NCBI RefSeq assembly: GCF_003402235.1
Contig: NZ_QEWO01000001.1
Span: forward strand, 62,001 to 126,000
Source: Parahaliea mediterranea
GTDB lineage: Bacteria; Pseudomonadota; Gammaproteobacteria; Pseudomonadales; Halieaceae
Reading direction: 5' to 3'
Length of the DNA stretch: 64,000 bases
Both the position numbers and the translations under genes were made by a program. The notes under the pieces are model-generated. The model was not told the origin of the DNA and searched no databases. It was given only the letters and a program-made list of their open reading frames with translations. This document shows positions 44,783-54,734 of this stretch, piece after piece; positions within the stretch are counted from its first letter, which is position 1; every line of letters starts with the position of its first letter.

Positions 44783-46315
44783 ATGAAGTACCGCACCATC
44801 CTTACCCTGTTGGCGCTGATGGCGCCGCTCCCCGCGCTGGCGGCCGACATCGACGCCTGGGTCGACAGCCTGATGGGTCCGGTGACCGAGGCGCTGTCTT
44901 CCGTTGTCTTCTTCAGCGTCCCCCTGTTTGGCGCCGAGCTGCCGCTGGTGGTGCTGTGGCTGGTGGCCGCGGCGGTGTTTTTCACCGGTTACTTCGGGTT
45001 TCTCAATGTGCGCGGGCTGCCCCACGCCTTGCGCATTGTGCGCGGCACCTACCACGACCCGGAGCACCAGGGGGAGGTAACACACTTCCAAGCCCTGGCC
45101 ACCGCCGTGTCCGGCACGGTGGGCATCGGCAACATCGGTGGCGTGGCGGTGGCCATTTCCGTGGGCGGCCCCGGCGCGGCGTTCTGGATGATTGCCGCCG
45201 GCATCCTGGGCATGTCCACCAAGTTTGTGGAATGCACCCTGGGCACCCTGTACCGGCGCGAAAACCCCGACGGCTCCGTGTCCGGCGGGCCCATGTACTA
45301 CCTGGAACGGGGCTTTGCCGAACGCGGCAGGGCGGCCGCGGGCAAATTCCTCGGGCGCTTTTATGCCCTTGGCATCGTGATTGGCTGCATGGGTATCGGC
45401 AACATGTTCCAGGCCAACCAGGCCTATGTGCAGGTGGTGAATGTTACCGGCGGCTTTGGCTCCAGCTGGTTTGGCGACAAGGGCTGGTTGTTCGGGCTGA
45501 TGCTGGCGGCGCTGGTGGCGCTGGTGATTCTGGGTGGCATTCGCAGCATCGCCCGGGTCACCGGCAAGGTGGTGCCCTTTATGGCCCTGTTCTATTGCGC
45601 CGGTGCGCTGCTTATCCTGTTCATGAACCGCGAGGCACTGCCCTTTGCCCTGCAGGCCATTGTCAGCGGCGCCTTCAGCGCCGACGGGGTAGCGGGGGGC
45701 GCGCTGGGCGTGATGGTGATCGGCTTCCAGCGGGCGGTGTTCTCCAACGAGGCGGGCATTGGCTCCGCCGCCATTGCCCACTCGGCGGTGCAAACCAACG
45801 ACCCGGTCACCGAAGGGTTTGTATCGCTGCTGGAACCCTTCATCGACACGGTGATCATCAGCACCATGACCGCGCTGGTCATCATCACCACCCTCTACTA
45901 CGTGCCGGGCTTTACCGAGGGCCTGGGCGGCATCGAGATGACCTCCCGCGCCTTCGAGCGCAACGTGGCCTGGTCTCCTTACTTTATTGCGGTGGCGGGC
46001 TTTCTGTTTGCCTTCTCCACCATGATTGCCTGGTCCTACTATGGCCTGAAGGGCTGGACCTACCTGGTGGGCGAGGGGCGCAAGGCCGAGGCCGCCTTCA
46101 AGCTGGTGTTCTGCCTGTTTGTGGTGATTGGCTGCAGCATGCAGCTTGGCGCCATTCTCGACTTTTCCGACGCCCTGGTGTTCCTGATTTGCGTGCCCAA
46201 CATCATTGGCCTGTACCTGCTGGCGCCGGTGGCCAAGCGCGAACTGCAGCGCCACCTGCAGCAGATTCGCGATAACAAGGCACCCCGGGCAGAGCCCGCC
46301 GCCGCTCGCAGTTAG
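44783..46315 (+). CDS. Alanine/glycine:sodium symporter (AGCS family)
   Basis: 510 residues from the ATG at 44783. The N-terminus MKYRTILTLLALMAPLPALA looks like a signal peptide or extra helix, followed by about ten membrane helices. Family motifs are GTVGIGNIGGVAVAISVGGPG, KFVECTLGTLYR and FSNEAGIGSAAIAHSA. It takes up alanine or glycine with sodium in the inner membrane, typical of marine bacteria. Context with an aminotransferase suggests amino-acid nitrogen handling (inference). Confidence 0.93.
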   Translation: MKYRTILTLLALMAPLPALAADIDAWVDSLMGPVTEALSSVVFFSVPLFGAELPLVVLWLVAAAVFFTGYFGFLNVRGLPHALRIVRGTYHDPEHQGEVTHFQALATAVSGTVGIGNIGGVAVAISVGGPGAAFWMIAAGILGMSTKFVECTLGTLYRRENPDGSVSGGPMYYLERGFAERGRAAAGKFLGRFYALGIVIGCMGIGNMFQANQAYVQVVNVTGGFGSSWFGDKGWLFGLMLAALVALVILGGIRSIARVTGKVVPFMALFYCAGALLILFMNREALPFALQAIVSGAFSADGVAGGALGVMVIGFQRAVFSNEAGIGSAAIAHSAVQTNDPVTEGFVSLLEPFIDTVIISTMTALVIITTLYYVPGFTEGLGGIEMTSRAFERNVAWSPYFIAVAGFLFAFSTMIAWSYYGLKGWTYLVGEGRKAEAAFKLVFCLFVVIGCSMQLGAILDFSDALVFLICVPNIIGLYLLAPVAKRELQRHLQQIRDNKAPRAEPAAARS

Positions 46316-46403
46316 CCAGCGATTTCGCCGGCTGTTTCACCGGATTTTTACCGGCCTTTTTGCCGGCATAGCACGCGCGCGCTTTATCTCACCAGTTTGC
46401 CGA

Positions 46404-46431
46404 GAACGGCGCACCTTCGGGTGCGCCGTTC
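46404..46431 (+). terminator. 12-bp stem with TTCG tetraloop
   Basis: GAACGGCGCACC-TTCG-GGTGCGCCGTTC is perfectly paired with a UUCG tetraloop, an exceptionally stable hairpin. A T-rich stretch comes only about 16 bases later. Probably terminates or stabilises the symporter transcript end. Confidence 0.55.
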
Positions 46432-46750
46432 GTGCTGTTGGTGCTTCTGTTTTTGCTGTTGTCGCTGTTGCCTACCCGCCAAATTTCGCCTTGTTTTTGA
46501 GCGGAAAATGGCTGCCCGTGTTCGTCAACGCCGCGTTGGCGCAGGTGTGTACGCCAGGCTGTGGGGCGGAGTTCCGGCACTATTGCGGTGCGCTCGGCCT
46601 GGAAAATTTATGCAAAAAGCGCCGCGGCTGTGCATGGGGCGGGCGGGCGCCGGCAGTGGCCTTACCTTTCCAGATGGCTGGTTCTATGGCGCTTACCGCC
46701 CAGCCTCTACTGTGGTCTCAAGAGCGCGGAAAGCCTAACAAACACCCCTG

Positions 46751-46852
46751 ACGGGTAACGTCGCTCCTTTTACGTTCCAGTTGGAACAGGTGCTCTGCCG
46801 GTGCAGCAACGCAGAGTCGACGGTAACTGTTTTGTGCGGTTCCCCGGGAACC
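46751..46852 (+). promoter_or_regulatory. Hairpin-rich leader of the TonB receptor gene
   Basis: Four consecutive inverted repeats: GACG/CGTC (46751-46763), GTTCCA-GT-TGGAAC (46775-46788), CTCTGC (46794-46799) / GCAGAG (46811-46816) and GGTTCCC-C-GGGAACC (46838-46852). The last is followed by GGGGGTTAC at the ribosome-binding position (46861-46869). It lacks the cobalamin-riboswitch B12 box, so no known riboswitch class is assigned. Confidence 0.45.
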
Positions 46853-46869
46853 ACAAGATAGGGGGTTAC

Positions 46870-49728
46870 ATGAACAAGTCATTCAACTTTGAAAAACGTC
46901 CTCTGGCTTATGCCTTTGGCCAGCCCATCGCGTATCTGCTGGCGGGTGGCATGGCATTGTCCGCCAGCGGCGCGCGGGCACAGGCCGCATCCCCCGAAGG
47001 GGTGGTGGAAGAGGTGATAGTGACCGGATCGCGGCTCAGCCGTACAGGCTACGACACGCCCACGCCGCTGACCTCACTTGGCTCGGAAGAACTGGCCACC
47101 CAGGCGCCGGAGAACATTGCCGATCTGGTCAACACCCTGCCGTCGGTTGCCGGCAGCCAGAATGGCACCACCAACTCCGGTAACCTTGCCACTGGCGTGG
47201 CAGGCATCAGCGCCATCAACCTGCGCGCCCTGGGCGCCGGGCGCACGCTGGTGCTGCTGGACGGGCGCCGTTCGCCGGTATCCACCTCGTCGGGCTTCAT
47301 CGATACCAACACCATGCCCCAGGGCCTGATCGAGCGGGTAGAGGTGGTGACGGGCGGCGCGTCCGCCGCTTACGGTTCCGGCGCGGTGGGCGGCGTGGTC
47401 AACTTCATTCTCGACAAAGACTACGAGGGTGTAAAAACCACCGCCGACTACGGCCTCACCGCCCGTGGCGACAACGAGTCCAAGCGCGTGGGCTTTACCG
47501 CCGGCACCGCCTTTGCCGGCGGCCGTGGCCACTTCCTGTTCGACTCCCAGGCCACTGACAGCGAGGGCATCCACGACACCCAGCGCGACTGGAACAAGTC
47601 CGGCTACTACGCCATGCCCAACCCGGCCCTGTACCGGGGCGAGCAGGGCGTGCCCACTTTTATTGTTGGCAAGCAGATTGGCCTGGCCTCCCACACCATT
47701 GGCGGCCTGATCGTCGATGGGCCGTTAAAAGGCACCTATTTTGGCGAGGGTGGGGCCATCAACCAGCTCAACTACGGCGCATTGGGTGGCCAGTGGATGC
47801 AGGGCGGCGACTGGCAGTACACCTCGCACCAGGCGGGCACCCAGTCGCTGGCGGCTGCCGATGAGCGGCAGAGCTTTTTCACCCGCGCCAGCTTTGATGT
47901 AAACGACGCCTTCAGAGTATTTGGCGAAGCCTCCTACGCGGGTTGGGAGGGCTACGCCAATTACCTGCGCGTGCCCACCCTGCGCAACGTCATCACGCGC
48001 GACAATGCCTACCTGTCAAACGAGATGGCCCAGGCCATGGACGCGGCGGGGGTCGATGCCTTCCTGCTGTCTACCGCCAATGGCGATGCGGATATCTCCG
48101 GCCACAACAACGAGCGCGAAACCTACCGCTTTACCGCCGGCGCCGAGGGATTCTTCAACCTGTTCGAGAAAGACTGGGACTGGGACGCCAGCTACACCCA
48201 ATCGCGCACCGTTGCCCTGCAAAAGTACCTGCCAACCATCTACCATCTGGAACGCTACGCCATGGCCACCGATGCGGTGATTGACCCGGCCACCGGGCAG
48301 GCCGTTTGCCGCAGCACACTGAGCGACCCGGACAATGGCTGCGTGCCCCTGAATATCATGGGCACCGGCGTGTCCACGCCGGCCGCCTGGGACTACGTCA
48401 GCGGCGCACCGGAGCGGGAGGAAACCTACGACATGGACGTGGCCGCCCTGAATTTCCGCGTGAATGACATCACGGGCTGGGCGGGGCCCATCGCCATTGC
48501 CTTTGGCGGTGAGTGGCGCGAGGAATCCATCGACGGCGACGTTGAGGCGCAGTACCAGAGCGGTTGGCGCTTCGGCAACTTCCAGGAAGACCGCGGCGAA
48601 TTCGACGTGTGGGAAGGCTATGTAGAAACCCTGGTGCCCATCGGCTTTGGGGTGGATTTTAACGGCGGCTACCGCTACGCCGATTACAGCCTGAGCGGCG
48701 AAGTGGAAACCTGGAAGCTGGGCCTGACCTGGCAGCCAGTGCAGGACGTGACCCTGCGCGCAACGCGCTCGCGGGACATTCGCGCGCCCAACCTGGGCGA
48801 ACTGTTCGCCACCGGCACTGCCCGTGGCAACACGGTAGAGATTGACGGAGTGATCGTGCCCTACCAGCAAAGCCTGCAGGGCAGCACCGCGCTTGCCCCG
48901 GAAGTTGCCAAGGGCTGGAGCGGCGGCATTGTGTGGCAGCCCAGCTTCCTGCCGGGCTTTGGCGCCTCGCTGGACTACTACGACATCGAGGTGAACGACG
49001 TGATCGGCAGCGTGTCGGCGGAGCAGGTGGCCAGCTTCTGCTTCGACAGCGGCATACAGGCCTACTGCGACGACATGGTGTTTACCGACCCGAGCGACCC
49101 CACCACCCTGACCACCATCAACATCTACTACGAGAACCTGAACAGCCTGCGCGCCGAGGGGCTGGATCTGGAACTCTCCTACGACTTTGAGATGGCCCAA
49201 CTGGTGTCGGATGTCCCCGGCTACGTCAGCCTGCGCTTCATGGCGACTCACTACATGGAGAATGTCACCGACAACGGCGCCACCGCCATCGACATGGCGG
49301 GCACCAACGCATCGTTTACCGGCGTCACGCCCGACTGGAAATACCGGGCAACAGCGCTGTACAGCCTGGCGCCGTGGACCTTCAACCTCACCCTGCGCGG
49401 TGTCAGCGCCGGCGAACTGGGGGATGACTTCATCGAATGCAGCAACAACTGCCCGGCCAGCGTCTACCCGGCCTTTACCATCGACGACAACGACGTTGAT
49501 GGGCAGGTCGTGTTCGACGCCTATATCTCGCGCAGCTTCGACTTCTGGGATGACAGTACCGGTGAGGTCTACCTGGCCTGGAGCAACATCTTCGACGAAG
49601 ACCCGCCGCTGACCGCCGAGCCCCTGTACCAGGGCACCGACCTGCCATCCGCCTACCCGCAGACCAATCGCGGCCTGTACGACTTCCTGGGCAGCCGCTT
49701 TCGAGTTGGCGTGCGGGCGGAGTTTTAA
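46870..49728 (+). CDS. TonB-dependent outer-membrane receptor
   Basis: 952 residues from the ATG at 46870; an in-frame GTG at 46801 would bury the signal region. A long N-terminal export region ends near GARAQAAS, then a TonB-box-like EEVIVTGSRLSRTGYDTPTP, the plug domain (INLRALGAGRTLVLLDGRR, RVEVVTGGASAAYGSGAVGGVVN) and a large beta-barrel ending in FRVGVRAEF with C-terminal Phe. Substrate unknown; no transporter or enzyme partner is adjacent. It is a single-gene unit between a structured leader and a strong terminator. Confidence 0.93.
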   Translation: MNKSFNFEKRPLAYAFGQPIAYLLAGGMALSASGARAQAASPEGVVEEVIVTGSRLSRTGYDTPTPLTSLGSEELATQAPENIADLVNTLPSVAGSQNGTTNSGNLATGVAGISAINLRALGAGRTLVLLDGRRSPVSTSSGFIDTNTMPQGLIERVEVVTGGASAAYGSGAVGGVVNFILDKDYEGVKTTADYGLTARGDNESKRVGFTAGTAFAGGRGHFLFDSQATDSEGIHDTQRDWNKSGYYAMPNPALYRGEQGVPTFIVGKQIGLASHTIGGLIVDGPLKGTYFGEGGAINQLNYGALGGQWMQGGDWQYTSHQAGTQSLAAADERQSFFTRASFDVNDAFRVFGEASYAGWEGYANYLRVPTLRNVITRDNAYLSNEMAQAMDAAGVDAFLLSTANGDADISGHNNERETYRFTAGAEGFFNLFEKDWDWDASYTQSRTVALQKYLPTIYHLERYAMATDAVIDPATGQAVCRSTLSDPDNGCVPLNIMGTGVSTPAAWDYVSGAPEREETYDMDVAALNFRVNDITGWAGPIAIAFGGEWREESIDGDVEAQYQSGWRFGNFQEDRGEFDVWEGYVETLVPIGFGVDFNGGYRYADYSLSGEVETWKLGLTWQPVQDVTLRATRSRDIRAPNLGELFATGTARGNTVEIDGVIVPYQQSLQGSTALAPEVAKGWSGGIVWQPSFLPGFGASLDYYDIEVNDVIGSVSAEQVASFCFDSGIQAYCDDMVFTDPSDPTTLTTINIYYENLNSLRAEGLDLELSYDFEMAQLVSDVPGYVSLRFMATHYMENVTDNGATAIDMAGTNASFTGVTPDWKYRATALYSLAPWTFNLTLRGVSAGELGDDFIECSNNCPASVYPAFTIDDNDVDGQVVFDAYISRSFDFWDDSTGEVYLAWSNIFDEDPPLTAEPLYQGTDLPSAYPQTNRGLYDFLGSRFRVGVRAEF

Positions 49729-49825
49729 GCATGAAACAGACAGACGCTGAAGTGAAAGCCCACGGCGCCCTGCGCCGGCTGGCGTTGCCAAAAACCTGAA
49801 ACAGTTGTTGCGGGCTGTGCAGTTT

Positions 49826-49858
49826 GGCCCGGTACCGTTGGGGTGCCGGGCCTTTTTT
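49826..49858 (+). terminator. Rho-independent terminator of the TonB receptor gene
   Basis: GGCCCGGTACC (49826-49836) and GGTGCCGGGCC (49842-49852) form an 11-bp stem with one G-U pair and a 5-base loop, followed directly by six T. It is the clearest intrinsic terminator in the window. Confidence 0.92.
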
Positions 49859-49917
49859 ATGTAGGGTGGAAGGTAAAGGCGCGGTTTGTCACGTGCCGTA
49901 TCAGAGGGGCTTACTCC

Positions 49918-51270
49918 CTAGCACAATACCGGCACGCCCATGGCGGACATGATGTCGCAGTTCATCTTCTCCCGCTCCTTGGCGGCCTGGTTGGCATCGT
50001 GCTTGGCGTTGGGGGGCAATAGTTGTTTGGCCTGCTCGTAGCTGAGCTTTGCCCGCCACTGCTGGCCGTCGTGGTAGAAGTCGGATTCCATGGCCAGCGA
50101 CCGAGGCCCGCCACCGGCCACATCTCCCAGCTTGCTGTACACCTGCCGTTGCTGTGCGTTCTGCATGCCCGGGTAGTCGATGCTGGAGGACACAGTCGCG
50201 GTGTAGCGGCAGTGGGCACGGCCATCCTGCACGTCGCAGCGCTCTATCGCGACGTCTTTCACGGCGTGGTACACGTTGGGCGCCATGGGGTTGTTGGTCC
50301 AGGTAAAGAAGCCCGCAGACGAATGGACGAGCCTGGCCTTGATGCCATTGCCTTCGTGCTGGCTTTGCGGCATCAGGGCCCAGATCTCCTTCACCAGGGC
50401 GTGGCGGATTTGGGTGTTGTCGATGGTGTCGGTCGGGTGCTCCGCGCTGTTCAGCGATGCCAGGCTTTGGGCGTTCAGCTCTTCAAAGCCTAGCTGGTAG
50501 TCTTCCTCGATCCGGGCATACATCTCCTGGGTTTTTTTCGCGCGCAGGGCCTGTTCCTTGGCCTTCTTTTGTGCCTCTGCCTTGCGCTCGGCCTTCAGCT
50601 TCATCTGCTGCTGGTGCTGCGCCTCCAGTTCCGCCAACTCCACTGCATGAGATGCCTTGAAGAACGCATCAACCTCGGCACAGTCCGGCGCAACATAAGT
50701 GGCGGGCAGGGGGCGGCCTAAGTAGTCGCCTTGGTCGGTACGCGGCGGGTAAATGTAGCCAAGGGCCGCCTGGTAGGTGGCCGTGGCGCGCTTGCAGGTC
50801 ATCATGCCCACCGTGGCCTTGGCCCGCCCATAACGCAACTGCTGGTACTTGGGTAGGCAGTAGGTGAAGTGTTCGAACTTGTCCTCGGCTTCGTCGTAAC
50901 CCAGGCAGGGCGACCAGGCGGCGGGGCGACCGTGAATCAACTCAACCACCTCAGACAGCGTCTCGCAGGATGGCCTGTCGACATTCGGGTCAGCCAGGGT
51001 TCTGGAATTCACCCGCCTGCCGGCTTTTGGGTCCAGCGCGGTGGTAGCCACCTGCACCACCCGGTACTGCATAAGGGCGCACTTCTGGTTGGGGTCGAAC
51101 TGTGCCTTGGTTCGCGCGTTGAACTCGCTGGCGTCCGCCGCGAGGCAGGCGAGAATGGCCGCCGGGTCGTTCATATCCAGGTTGCCGCAGGCCTGGGCGG
51201 GGTCCGCCTGCGCGGCAGTTGCCTGTGCGCTAGCGGCAAGAGAGAAAAGCCCTGCAAGTATAATCCGCAT
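49918..51270 (-). CDS. Exported protein of unknown function with coiled coil
   Basis: 450 residues. A signal peptide (about 1-20, MRIILAGLFSLAASAQATAA) is followed by a Cys-containing N-terminal domain, a Lys/Gln/Glu-rich coiled coil (about 210-260), and a C-terminal domain with further cysteines, the last residue being Cys450. The number and spacing of cysteines suggest disulfides in the periplasm. No family recognised and no operon partner. It converges on the TonB receptor gene, whose terminator lies 60 bp away. Confidence 0.7.
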   Translation of the reverse strand: MRIILAGLFSLAASAQATAAQADPAQACGNLDMNDPAAILACLAADASEFNARTKAQFDPNQKCALMQYRVVQVATTALDPKAGRRVNSRTLADPNVDRPSCETLSEVVELIHGRPAAWSPCLGYDEAEDKFEHFTYCLPKYQQLRYGRAKATVGMMTCKRATATYQAALGYIYPPRTDQGDYLGRPLPATYVAPDCAEVDAFFKASHAVELAELEAQHQQQMKLKAERKAEAQKKAKEQALRAKKTQEMYARIEEDYQLGFEELNAQSLASLNSAEHPTDTIDNTQIRHALVKEIWALMPQSQHEGNGIKARLVHSSAGFFTWTNNPMAPNVYHAVKDVAIERCDVQDGRAHCRYTATVSSSIDYPGMQNAQQRQVYSKLGDVAGGGPRSLAMESDFYHDGQQWRAKLSYEQAKQLLPPNAKHDANQAAKEREKMNCDIMSAMGVPVLC

Positions 51271-51373
51271 AAAAATCCCTTTTTACTGATTAAACCCGAA
51301 CTGCTGGAGCCAGTGGTCGCGCTTTATGCTAACAACCGGGGCAGGGCGTGTCACGGCGGCGCACCGCCCCGGT

Positions 51374-52492
<1,119 letters not shown>

Positions 52493-54697
52493 TCAATACC
52501 TTGAACGGTAGCTGAGAGTGATCCCGTAAGTGCGTGGATCGCCGAAGGTAGTCAGGTTGCTCGCGCCAAAAGCTTGCCAAGATGCCGTACTGACAATCGC
52601 GTATTCCTTATCAAGCAGGTTCCTGCCCCACAGCTGGATGTCGAGGTATCCTAGCGAAGCCCCTAGCTCGATATCCTTCCACGCGATTGAGGCGCCAAGG
52701 AGTGAGTAGCTTGGTAACGTGGTATTGTCGTTCTCGTTGACGGAGCTGAAAGTTTCGTCTTGATAGCTGTACTCAATGGAGCTTGTCAGTTCCCCAACGG
52801 GTAATGCAAGGTAGTGGTCTAGCGATAGCGTCCCACTATGTTCCGGGGCATAGGGAAACTCATCGACAAGGTGCGTAATCCCAGCTGCTGAAGTGACGGA
52901 ATCCTCGCCGAGCTCTGTCTTCAGAAAACTGTACGCCAATGAAAAACTGAAACCGGCAGGCAGCAATAAGGTGGAATCGATCTCTATGCCCTGGAAGGTG
53001 TTTCCATCCACTGGCAGGAAATCACGTGCGCTGGGCGCAGCACCGGTTTGTACACTTGTCTGACTCCCGTCCATTTCAGTATAAAACGCGGCAGCGTTCA
53101 GCCGGACACTTCGCTCCAGAAGTTCTCCTTTGTAACCCATCTCATAGCTAACAACCTCCTCTTCATCAAAGCCCTTTTGATATAAGACGACGTTGGGGGA
53201 GCTCATGGACGTGCCGCCGGATTTGAATCCAGTCATTACTTTGGCATATAGATTTGCATTATCACCGAGGTCCCAGGATGCCGTTAGAGCGGGATTAAAC
53301 TTGGAAAAATCCTTGTCATACTCCGCGTCGATCATCGGCGGCGTAATATTGATATTGGTTCTATTCGCTTGTCGGTTTTCTGCCGAGTACCGAGCGCCCA
53401 GCGTCAGGTGAAGGCGAGATTCGAGGAATTCAGGCGTGTATGTTACCTGTCCGAACAGTGCCTCCGATGAGTTTTCCGTGTCAGAGAAATTTGGGCCGAG
53501 TGGGAAACCAATAGAAACTTGATTGACGGCCCATGATGCCTCTGAACGGAACAGGTAAGCCCCTGCCACATATTCAAAGCGATTTATGCCGCCCACTAAT
53601 TGGAACTCTTGCGAGAATTGTTTGTAGTCTGTATGGAATACGGCATCGTATGGCGCGTTATTGTAAAAGGTACCATTACCGATAGCCGTAGACAGAGGAT
53701 CGGAATAGGCTTCGTTCTCAAATTTTCGGTAGGCGGTAATTGACCGCAAAGATACCGCCTCTGAGAGGTCCCAATTGATGTGGAGGCTGTGAGACTGCAG
53801 TTCGAGGTCGTTGGCACTGATTGATCGAACTGCAGTGACATCGTCTAAGCGGTCAGGGCTCCATTGCTGAATGTCGGTGGAGAAAGCGAGCGCACCACTT
53901 GGGTCGAGCTCAACTACCTGCTCCAGGCGCTGACTGTCGTCCATATTCGTACGCTCGAAGCGATAGTCGGCACTGAGCCAATCGCTAGGAGCCATATGGA
54001 GATCGAACACAACCGCATTGCGGTTTTCGCGACCGAAGTCCAAACCGAGGCCATCATTGGAAACATAGCCGTCTCGATCTGATTTCAGATAGTTGAGCTT
54101 TGCAGCGACGTTACTCGAAATCGGGATATTCAGTGAGGTTGAGGATTTGAAGGCGCCGAGGTTACCAGCGCTGAAATCCTGCTCGAAGACGAAAGCTTCA
54201 GTTGAAGCCCTGCGGGTGATCACGTTCACAGCTCCGCCGGTAGCATTTCGACCATACAACGTTCCCTGAGGCCCCCGGAGTACCTCTATGCGCTCGACAT
54301 CGACGCCCTCAAATCCCGTCCCAAAAGCACTACCGATGTAGACCCCATCCATGTATAGGGCAACCGATGGGTCTTGGGTAATTTGGACTGAATTGCCACC
54401 AATTCCGCGGATGAAGAGGCGTACTGCGGCGGGGTCATTATTGAGGTTATTGACGACAAACCCGGGTATGGAAGCGCCGATATCGGTCAGTTCGTCGATT
54501 CTCAGCGTCGCAAGCTTGTCCTGATTGAAACTGACGATGGAGATTGGTACCTCTTGCAGCGACTCGGCGCGCTTTTGTGCTGTGACTACAACCTCTTCCA
54601 ATTGATTCGCGCTTAATGTTTTCAGAGGATGGCTAAGTGCTATGGCCCCAAGTGTTGCGATCGTCAACAGGCGGCAACGAAATTGAATTGAGTGCAT
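52493..54697 (-). CDS. TonB-dependent receptor of the low-GC cassette
   Basis: 734 residues from the ATG at 54697, preceded by AAGGAAAA; a longer frame to 54799 is in conflict with the upstream gene. Signal region to about residue 30, then LEEVVVTAQKRAESLQEVPI (TonB box and plug start), RGIGGNSVQITQDPSVALYM and RIEVLRGPQGTLYGRNATGGAVNVI (plug), and a beta-barrel ending in YGITLSYRSRY. The plug type is the one abundant in sphingomonads and OM60-type marine bacteria. It follows the DUF1214 gene by 37 bp and is probably co-transcribed under MarR control. Substrate unknown. Confidence 0.92.
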   Translation of the reverse strand: MHSIQFRCRLLTIATLGAIALSHPLKTLSANQLEEVVVTAQKRAESLQEVPISIVSFNQDKLATLRIDELTDIGASIPGFVVNNLNNDPAAVRLFIRGIGGNSVQITQDPSVALYMDGVYIGSAFGTGFEGVDVERIEVLRGPQGTLYGRNATGGAVNVITRRASTEAFVFEQDFSAGNLGAFKSSTSLNIPISSNVAAKLNYLKSDRDGYVSNDGLGLDFGRENRNAVVFDLHMAPSDWLSADYRFERTNMDDSQRLEQVVELDPSGALAFSTDIQQWSPDRLDDVTAVRSISANDLELQSHSLHINWDLSEAVSLRSITAYRKFENEAYSDPLSTAIGNGTFYNNAPYDAVFHTDYKQFSQEFQLVGGINRFEYVAGAYLFRSEASWAVNQVSIGFPLGPNFSDTENSSEALFGQVTYTPEFLESRLHLTLGARYSAENRQANRTNINITPPMIDAEYDKDFSKFNPALTASWDLGDNANLYAKVMTGFKSGGTSMSSPNVVLYQKGFDEEEVVSYEMGYKGELLERSVRLNAAAFYTEMDGSQTSVQTGAAPSARDFLPVDGNTFQGIEIDSTLLLPAGFSFSLAYSFLKTELGEDSVTSAAGITHLVDEFPYAPEHSGTLSLDHYLALPVGELTSSIEYSYQDETFSSVNENDNTTLPSYSLLGASIAWKDIELGASLGYLDIQLWGRNLLDKEYAIVSTASWQAFGASNLTTFGDPRTYGITLSYRSRY

Positions 54698-54734
54698 GCT
54701 GTTTTCCTTAGTATCGAAACTATCCATATCAGCC

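Larger units (their letters stand above)
46316..46869 (+). other. 554-bp intergenic region between symporter and TonB receptor
   Basis: No convincing gene; the open frames seen here are GC-rich, lack ribosome-binding sites and show no domain. The first third has hairpins after the symporter: CCGGC-CTTTTT-GCCGG (46351-46366) and the UUCG stem at 46404-46431. The middle is T/G-rich around 46432-46500. The last 120 bp has four successive inverted repeats forming a leader for the TonB receptor. Confidence 0.6.

Noticed and set aside
46206-46751. Open frames between the symporter and the TonB receptor
   Set aside because: They start inside the symporter gene or have no ribosome-binding site, cross strong hairpins, and encode low-complexity sequence.
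46751-46852. Cobalamin riboswitch upstream of the TonB receptor
   Set aside because: The conserved B12 box (GCCACTG-like) is not present and the hairpin order does not match.
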